A stretch of 64,000 nucleotides of DNA, taken from NCBI RefSeq assembly GCF_000003815.2, contig NC_049991.1, forward strand, positions 21,895,062-21,959,061, written 5' to 3'. Made by a program: the position numbers and the translations under genes. The DNA comes from Branchiostoma floridae (lineage: Eukaryota; Chordata; Leptocardii; Amphioxiformes; Branchiostomatidae). Positions 12,601 through 21,711 of this stretch are shown here, piece after piece. The first letter of the stretch is position 1, and every line of letters begins with the position of its first letter. The notes beneath the pieces are model-generated. The model was not told the origin of the DNA, did no database searches, and saw only the letters and a program-made list of their open reading frames with translations.

Positions 12601-15600
12601 TTCTGTAACTGTGAGTTCAGATGGGAAAGCCTACTGTTCTGTAACTGTGAGTTCAGATGGGAAAGCCTACTGTTCTGTAACTGTGAGTTCAGATGGGAAA
12701 GCCTACTGTTCTGTAACTGTGAGTTCAGATGGGAAAGCCTACTGTTCTGTAACTGTGAGTTCAGATGGGAAAGTCTACTGTTTTGTAACTGTGAGTTCAG
12801 ATGGGAAAGCCTACTGTTCTGTAACTGTGAGTTGAACGTGTAATAAAGGGGGGACCTTGTAGCTAACTTGTCAGTTTAGTACTGTGCCTACCTAGATATA
12901 TGTACCTACATGTACTTTGTCCCAATTCCTTGACCTCTGGGTCGTTGGGGGACAAGGTAGACATGAAGATAGATAGCTGTCTCCAGGCCGTCTCTCTCTT
13001 GCTGTCTCTTGAGCAGGTTTTGGGACGTCTAATCTGCAATGTTGTCTCGCCAGGATTCTCTCTCGATTGCCCTCCTTCCACAGTGCCTGGCAGGATTTTA
13101 ACTCAGGAACTTACTGCTAAGTTGTGAGAGGCTTCATCTTAGTACATGCATGTATCCATTGTTTTTTTTTTCTAAGGAGGAACCTTTAAACCATATTACA
13201 TGTGTTGGGGGACTACTATTCGGCAAGGACGTCATATAATGTCCTTGTATAATTTGTAGAAAAATTAAGTTACAATACTAGTATAGTGTATATCTTACGG
13301 ATTTATGATTGTAGACCTACAGTACATGTGGGGAGGGGAGGTGTGGAGGACCTTACAAGTCCATGTTATGTTGAGAACATGTCCTGGTGATCAGTAGAAC
13401 ATGTGTTAGCAGTCAGGAAGTCATGTAGACAGCCTGGTTAGCACAAGTGGGGCTCATTAACTTACATGTACCTGCTGCAGGGGTGGTACATTATGTACCA
13501 CAAGTGGGGCTCATTACTACATGTACCTGCTGCAGGGGTGGTTCGTTATGTAGCACAAGTGGGGCTCATTAACTTACATGTACCTGCTGTAGGGGTGGTT
13601 CATTATGTACCACAAGTGGGGCTCATTACTACATGTACCTGCTATATGTAGGGATGGTACATTATATACCACAAGTGGTACTGATTAGTACATCTACCTG
13701 CTGCAGGGGTGGTACATTACGTAGCATAAGTGAAGCTGATTAGTACAAAAAAATGTATATATTTAGTTTGCAAGTATCTTTGGCAGTACATACTGGTAAT
13801 GATGTGTACAAATTATGCCAATTAGTACCTAAGTTACTTAAATTCTACAAAAATCATGACCATTTCTTGTTTTTATCAGTTAGATTGTTGCAATAATCAG
13901 TTACACCTTTTATTTCAATAAGAAGTTAACATTTCTGTATTTCAATTAAAAGTTTGAGACCTAACCCTATTCCAGACAGACATGTTAAACAGAAGTGGTA
14001 GCTGTTAGTTTGACCTTCAGGACAGCCCCTGCCCAAGGTCAGATTGGTGCCAGCTGTCTCACCCTTATTTGGCAGGACACTTTCACAAACCAGTCATAAA
14101 TATCCTTTCATTTAAGTTTAACTGTTTGGCTCTGACTTTCATAAGGCTACGAAAAAGTCATTTAAATTTGTTTGTGCTTGGACTTCACCGACATTGGAAC
14201 AACATAAATAGATAGCATCATGGTTTGCTACCTTTTTACAAATGTTTTTCTGCTTAGTGATATATGACTTTTGTTTGCTTTTTCACAATGTCCTACTCCA
14301 CTTGACTTTATTTGTTTTGGTCTTGGACCACACAAATTTATCCTCTTGGTAAAAACATTGTTTTAACTTAAGTAAGTGGTCATCATCAAAGCAGAGGAAT
14401 GTCAGGAAAACTTTGATATAACTGTATAAAATGGAGTGCACCAAGGCTTAAGGTCTCATTGATGAGTTTCTTCTTCCCATAGACTTCTATGTTATAATTC
14501 GTGGTTTAAATGGGCGCGCTCATAATGAAGCTACGTGAAATTTCAGCAGATTTTTCATTCTTTGTCGAGCACATTTACCCTATATCGTGGGAAAAAATTG
14601 CCAATGTAAACTATACGTAGAAACTTTTTTTATAGCAATTACAAACTACGATTAGTCAATCCCCACAAAAGGCACTTTTTCGCTGCTATTGTACAACCGC
14701 ACCACTCAGAACCCACGACTGTGTACCTCCGATCTAGCGCGCGGCTGCCAAACTTTACCTGCTTATTTCTTCAGTTAGAAACAAAACTTCACCAATCTAA
14801 CTTTTGATATCAGTTCCGCTGGCTAAAAGGGAATTTCTCACCGCTAAAAACATGCGTCTATACAGCCGTTCAGTTTTTGGCTCGGATCTCTTTTAGGGTG
14901 TCCACTCGCGGAGTAATACATCAATGAGACCTTAAGTTTAATGTATTATTGAAAAAATCTATCAAAAGAAAGAATGTCGTTTTCTTCATCATCTCTGAAA
15001 GTTTGGGTGTCTTACGTTAATGAATTAGCCTCTGGGAGGTAATTAAGTACGAGATCATGATAGGCATGAAAGCGCCACCTAGCGGCGGACAAAGGCCAAA
15101 GTGCAAAGGCGTCGAGACTGATGCTTTTGACGTGTCGCAAAGACTCATTAGATCAGTCTGTGTATGAGTTTGACTGAGTAGTGTTCTCTTTTTGACTTTG
15201 TCTTTGTTTAATTGGAATATATCTCAGAGAATAGTCGTGTAAGGGATATCAGCACGACAGGCACGACGAGATTCATCCGGATCTTTCTACGTAAAATAAA
15301 CGGTTCTATAGAGGATCGGGTGAAGGTACTATAGCTCATAAAGTCAAAACAGAGCTTAACGACTAGAAATTAATGTTAGCTGCGTTTCAAGCTCCCTTAT
15401 ACCAGAGGCGGGCAAGCCGAACTGAGCCTTTCTGATTGGCCTTTAATAGGTGTCGCCTAGCCCGGGGTTTGGGGGGGGGGGTGGAGGGGCGTTCGAGAGA
15501 AGGCGGCGATTGCAAAAAATAACTTGGATGTAGTTTGCCTCAAGAAAGATAGCTTTAGAACCTTAGTCCTCTTTCAAATGGCTTCTATATCCAGTAGAGT

Positions 15601-18600
15601 GTGATACAAGAAAAATAACAATAGTAACGCCCCTTGGAAATGTAGACCCGTCCGTTACCATGGTAACGGAAATAGGTACACGGCGTAATCTGCAGCCAAA
15701 AAATGCGGGGTGGCGCCCGGTTATAAACCCTTTTCAAATTTTTGCTCCAGTGCTATTCCTTCATTTTTTATGAATATTTTTCATTTTTATTTAAGGTCTC
15801 ATTGATGAGTTTCTTCTTCCCATAGACTTCTATGTTATAATTCGTGGTTTAAATGGGCGCGCTCATAATGAAGCTACGTGAAATTTCAGCAGATTTTTCA
15901 TTCTTTGTCGAGCACATTTACCCTATATCGTGGGAAAAAATTGCCAATGTAAACTATACGTAGAAACTTTTTTTATAGCAATTACAAACTACGATTAGTC
16001 AATCCCCACAAAAGGCACTTTTTCGCTGCTATTGTACAACCGCACCACTCAGAACCCACGACTGTGTACCTCCGATCTAGCGCGCGGCTGCCAAACTTTA
16101 CCTGCTTATTTCTTCAGTTAGAAACAAAACTTCACCAATCTAACTTTTGATATCAGTTCCGCTGGCTAAAAGGGAATTTCTCACCGCTAAAAACATGCGT
16201 CTATACAGCCGTTCAGTTTTTGGCTCGGATCTCTTTTAGGGTGTCCACTCGCGGAGTAATACATCAATGAGACCATAAACTTGGTCTTTGTAGCTTGTTT
16301 TTATGTAATATATATAATATAATGTTTTTCCAATTGAGCTTTTTTTTTGAACCCGTAAATTAAGTTCCTGTGGCCTTGATGAACATGCTACACGTTGAGT
16401 GGTAGTGAATGATTACATGTGAGTCAGGTTACAGTAACAGCCCTGGTCTTGTTAAAGTTGTTTTGTGCCAAGTAGAAACACAGTTCAGTGTGACACAAGC
16501 CAGCTGACAGGCCCAACATGTGAGCTTCTGGGTCAGTCTGCAGGAGGGGTGGAAACATGCAGAACTGCATGGAGTTACTGTTCTAATAAGGAGGGATGCA
16601 AACACACAACAACAATATCATGTGTTTTTGTATCAGGACTAGCAATTTTGGTTTTAATGGTCACCACGTGATATACCTGAAGGTTATTTCAAGGTGTGAC
16701 CTAAAGTCCAGGTAACATTATAATCTCTTCTCCCTATGTCAGAAACACCATGATTATGACCAGCTCAATTCCTCTCTTAGAGTCAGGACCAACTGACCCA
16801 ATAGGAAAAAGAAATGCAAGGGTTACAAAGATTGCTCATGAAAATTCCCTTCTAAGTCGGAATGGTATCATCCACTCACACTGGGAAGGTCCCCCACTGT
16901 CTTCGATAAGTCTGGCAATTTTACCATTTAACGTCCTATTAGAGGGACGGCCCTAGCCGAAGCTTGGTACTCATTTTTCACCTGAAGTGAAGTGAGGAAA
17001 GTCATGCAAATTGACTTTCCCAAGGGCACAAGATCTGGAGACACGGCAGGTTTTGAACTCGGGACCTCTTGGGCCCAGTCCCAAGCAATGCCAATTACGC
17101 CAAGTGATGTTAGAAAATCACTACTACATGTATGTTAGAAAAAGATTTATATCATCCTTGTCATGACATGATGTTTATGTACATGTATTCACCCCCCCAG
17201 CCCTGTGTGCAGCGTTTGAAACAGCAGACGTTCAGAAGCGAGGCTCCATCGATGTGCAGATCGTGCCAAAACTCGTCCAAGACGTCCTAGGTTCCAGTCT
17301 AGCGCCAAGTGAGAAGGACGCCATCCGACTCCGAGCAGAGAGCAAGGCGAAGAAAGGTGACTTTTCCTGTACATACTAACATAGTCTTCTAGATTTCTTA
17401 AAATGTTTTGTTATATGTATGCACCTTGTCTTGACTTGTTCTGTGTGTACAGGGTCCTTTGCAAACCGTCTGTAAAAGTTGAAGGGGCATCCCAGCTACT
17501 TTAAGGGGAATTCTGATCTTTGAGTTTGATTTTTTGATGTTCATGTTGTTAAATTATCCTTTAGGTTTGCTGATTTTCTGGAAGTTCTTTCAGAAATGTT
17601 GGTGTTGATGTTGTGTTGTTACGTACTAACCTGATGAAACTTATGTTTTTATGGATTATCCTGTAGGTGTTTTGTATTTTGCTGATTTTGTAGAAGTCAA
17701 TTGTCAGAAACGCTGATGTTGTGTTTGTTGTTTGTCTATATTTTCCCGTAGGTGTTTTGTATTTTGCTGATTTTGTGGAAGTCATGTCGGAGACGCTGCA
17801 GACGACCACCCAGTGGGGGAAGCTGACGACGACGCTCAGCGGATATGTCGGCATCGACACACTCCAGGAGCAGATGAGAAAAAAGGCGCTGAAACGAGGC
17901 TTCGAGTTCCACATCATGGTCGTCGGTACGTACGCTGTCTCTCTCTCTCTCTCCCGCTCTCTCTCTCTCCCTCTCTCTCTCTCTCTCCCTCTCTCTCCCC
18001 CTTTCTCTCTCCCTCCCTCTCTCTTTCTCTCTCTCTTTCTCTCTCTCTCAATCTCTCTCTCTCAATCTCTCTCTCTCTCTCTCCCCCCTCTCTCCCTCTC
18101 ACTCTCTGTCTTCCTCTCTTTGTTGACTTAATTTGAAGTACGAAGTATGTGAATATAAAAGACAATATGGATTCCAGAGTTGTTTATTAACTTACATAGC
18201 TCTCACAAGAACCTGGCACTAGTACAAAGAACTCATAATAAAAGTTGCTACCAGGGTTCTGCCAAACTCAAATTATTTTTCATTTCAACGAATTTTTCTG
18301 ATTTTAGCTAATTTTCACTTTTCCATGTGGTAACAAGCCCAGTTTGTGATGAAGATTCAGTTTTAGATTTAATGAAATACTTAATCATCCTCATGAGCTA
18401 CAAAATTCTATTGCAGGGACTAAGTGACTTGGCACGATTCTGTTCAACTTTATCCTTACTGGCCCGGGTGGCACCGTACCTAATGTATTACATCTTAGGA
18501 ATCCCTGCCCTTGGGGGATCCTAATGGTATGAAGTTCCTACTCTGGCATATTGACGGATTCTTGGCAGAACCACATTATGCTCATTGGCTCATGTTCGTA

Positions 18601-21561
18601 ACCCATGTCCTCTTGTTACCCGCCTGAAAAATCCACGCCCCTGATAAATCCACGCCCCTGATAAATCCACGCCCCAGATAAATCCACGCCCCTGATAAAT
18701 CCACGCCCCTGATAAATCCACGCCCCTGATAAATCCACGCCCCAGATAAATCCACGCCCCTGATAAATCCACGCCCCTGGGGATCCCAAACAAGCTCATC
18801 CTGTTGGATATCCTCCTGGCAGGCATTATCGATGACTAAGATATTTTACAGCTTACAGTCTGAACATGACCTCATCCTGCCTTAAACCCTTTCATTGCTA
18901 CCAAAACACATCACATGGCTCGAAATCCCACCTGCACAATGCAGGTTATAATTAGTGCAGGAAAAATTGGAGCTTTGCAGGTATTTCTGGTGTCTACCTG
19001 CACCTAACCTGCACTGGTCCATGTACAGGGTTTTATACATAAATGTCCTATGATGTAGGTGTATGTGGATTGTTCTTAGCTGCATTCACTGTTACCACCT
19101 ATAAAGTTTAAAAGAAAAAATAGCAATGGTTTCTGAACAATTTTAGTGTGATCCATACTTCCTAGATTCAGAGTGGTGCAGGTAAAATTTGTCTGGTGCA
19201 GGTAATTTTGATTTGAATGTTACCTGCACCAGTGCAGGTATGCAGAAAAAAGTATTTCGAGCTCTGTACTTGACTACCTTACCAGCCTGAATGATAATCT
19301 AACAATGCAAGAGCTAACTTTCCTACAGCTAGGCTGCCAAATATCCAAATCCCTTTTCTGTCACCATGATGCACTTAGCAAGTCTGGCAGAACAATCACC
19401 CTCCGACTGGCACAAAGTGTGTCTGACTGGTACAGATAAATGATATTATAGGCTGCTGAGTAAAACAATTCTACCGAAAGGTCTGTAAATGTATAGAATA
19501 GATATGCACCTCCCTGTTACTTGTGTAAGGGTTGTTACCTGATTGTTTCTATCAGTATTTTGCTTGATTTCTTGTTTAATGAATGGTCTCTGTTATGATA
19601 TCATATTTGACTAGATTTCAGTGAATGTGAAAATTTTGAATGCAATTTTAGATAGAATTCAGTTGTAATTTCAACATTTGATTTTCAGCCATGGGAGAAT
19701 TTATCTAGGTTGCTCCGTTTACTCCTTAATATCTATCTACATGAACTTTATTTATTTGATTGTGTAAACAACTACTGTTGGAATAAGGATTAACTTGCAG
19801 AAGAGTATCTAAGATCGAATGTTTTCTTTGAACCTTGTATGTTTCCTGTCGTCAGGTGGCAGTGGTCTGGGGAAGTCTACTCTGGTGAACACCCTGTTCA
19901 AGGCACAGATCAGCAGACGGTCCTGCACCAACGAGTCGGAGGGCACCATCCCCAAAACTGTGCAGATCAAGTCTGTATCACACGGTACGTAACCACGGGC
20001 CTCAACTGGGCATGCATGTAGTAGTGAGGTCAGAGGGCACCATCCCCAAAACTCTGCAGATCAAGTCTGTGTCACACGGTACGTACTGGGCCTCAACTGG
20101 GCACACATGTAGTAGTGATGTCAGAGGGCACCAAAAGTGTGCAGATCAAGTCTGTCTCACACGGTACGTACTGGGCCTCAACTGGGCATGCATGTAGTAG
20201 TGAGGTCAGAGGGCACCATCCCCAAAACTGTGCAGATCAAGTCTGTATCACACGGTACGTACTGGGCCTCAACTGGGCACACAGGTAGTAGTGAGGTCAG
20301 AGGTCACCATCCCCAAAACTGTGCAGATCAAGTCTGTATCACATGGTACGTAACCACGGGCCTCAACTGGGCACACATGTAGTAGTGAGGTCAGAGGTCA
20401 CCATCCCCCAAACTGTGCAGATCAAGTCTGTATCACATGGTACGTACTGGGCCTCAACTGGGCACACATGTAGTAGTGAGGTCAGAGGGCACCATCCCCC
20501 AAACTGTGCAGATCAAGTCTGTATCACATGGTACGTACTGGGCCTCAACTGGGCACACATGTAGTAGTGAGGTCAGAGGGCACCATCCCCAAAACTCTGC
20601 AGATCAAGTCTGTCTCACACGGTACGTACTGGGCCTCAACTGGGCAGACATGTAGTAGTGATGTCAGAGGTCACCATCCCCAAAACTGTGCAGATCAAGT
20701 CTGTGAGTACATTGGGCCTCAACTGGGCAGACTTGTTGCATAGCAACGTAACAGTCACCTGAGGTGTTTCCTAGATGTGTTGCTGCCCAATAAATGTATT
20801 ATGAGTCTCCAAATTCCTAAGCTTTAGTGTCCAGACTTTTCAATGACCATGTCTCAAATATCAAAGATAATATCAAAAGCTAAGTGTTTTATTCTTCCTG
20901 CAGTTATTGAAGAAAAAGGTGTGCGGTTAAAGCTGACTGTGACGGACACACCAGGGTTCGGCGACCAGATCAACAACGAAAACTGGTGAGTGTTCATTGA
21001 AAATAGTCTATGGGAAAGGTGTATACCTTGGTCCGTGCAGTTTTACTGTTAGGGAGTGAACAGAGTCAGGTGCAAGTTTTCCTCCCAGCCATTTTTTTTT
21101 AAAAGTATGTTTATTCATGAAAGCTCAGATCGGCCTGCAGCCCGCTTTTGAGGGAAGACAAAGTATATGATAGAGGTACAGTTTACATTTCACTCAAAAA
21201 TGACAGATAACCAAGGAAGTTACTTGCTGTGGCCTTACATTGTGGTTACCATGGCAACTGTTTTCCCGTTTCACAGCTGGCTCCCGATCCTGGAGTTTAT
21301 CAACGACCAGTACGAAAAGTACCTGAGCGAAGAGGTCAACGTGAGCCGCAAGAAACACATCCCCGACACGCGTGTCCATGTGTGTCTGTACTTCATCTCA
21401 CCTACAGGACATTCGTAAGTACTGAATCACATGTACACATGCACACATGCACACAAGAAACACATCCGCAACACACGTGTGCATGTGTGCTTGTACTTCA
21501 TCTCACCCATGGGACATTCGTAAGGACTGATGTACACATGCATGCACACACACACACACAG

Positions 21562-21592
<31 letters not shown>

Positions 21593-21674
21593 CACACACA
21601 CACATGCACGAACACACACATGCACGAACACACACACACACACATGCACGAACACACACACACACACATGCACG

Positions 21675-21711
<37 letters not shown>

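Larger units (their letters stand above)
863..17200. other. Septin intron 2 (16.3 kb), repeat-rich
   Basis: No conserved protein-coding exon was recognised apart from the candidate alternative first exon at 12334-12430. The stretch holds foldback elements, two SINE copies, several minisatellites, two assembly gaps and two identical TTAA-flanked elements, listed separately. Stretches 1760-3320, 8990-9280, 9850-10450 and 16280-16950 show nothing I can classify beyond low-complexity and short direct repeats. Confidence 0.7.

Noticed and set aside
12402..12833. CRISPR-like regular repeat
   Set aside because: Units are contiguous with no unique spacers; eukaryotic context.
12334..12843. 169-codon ORF with [12 protein letters not shown] repeats as a complete gene
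   Set aside because: Produced by a stop-free 36-bp repeat and open in more than one frame; kept only as a candidate spliced first exon.
14452..16274. LTR retrotransposon with 480-bp LTRs
   Set aside because: Repeats start GG and end CC with their own TIRs and TTAA flanks; no TG...CA ends, primer-binding site or gag-pol ORF in the 855-bp interior.
17813..18165. SLSLSL and REREREG ORFs
   Set aside because: (CT)n microsatellite translation running on from exon 4.
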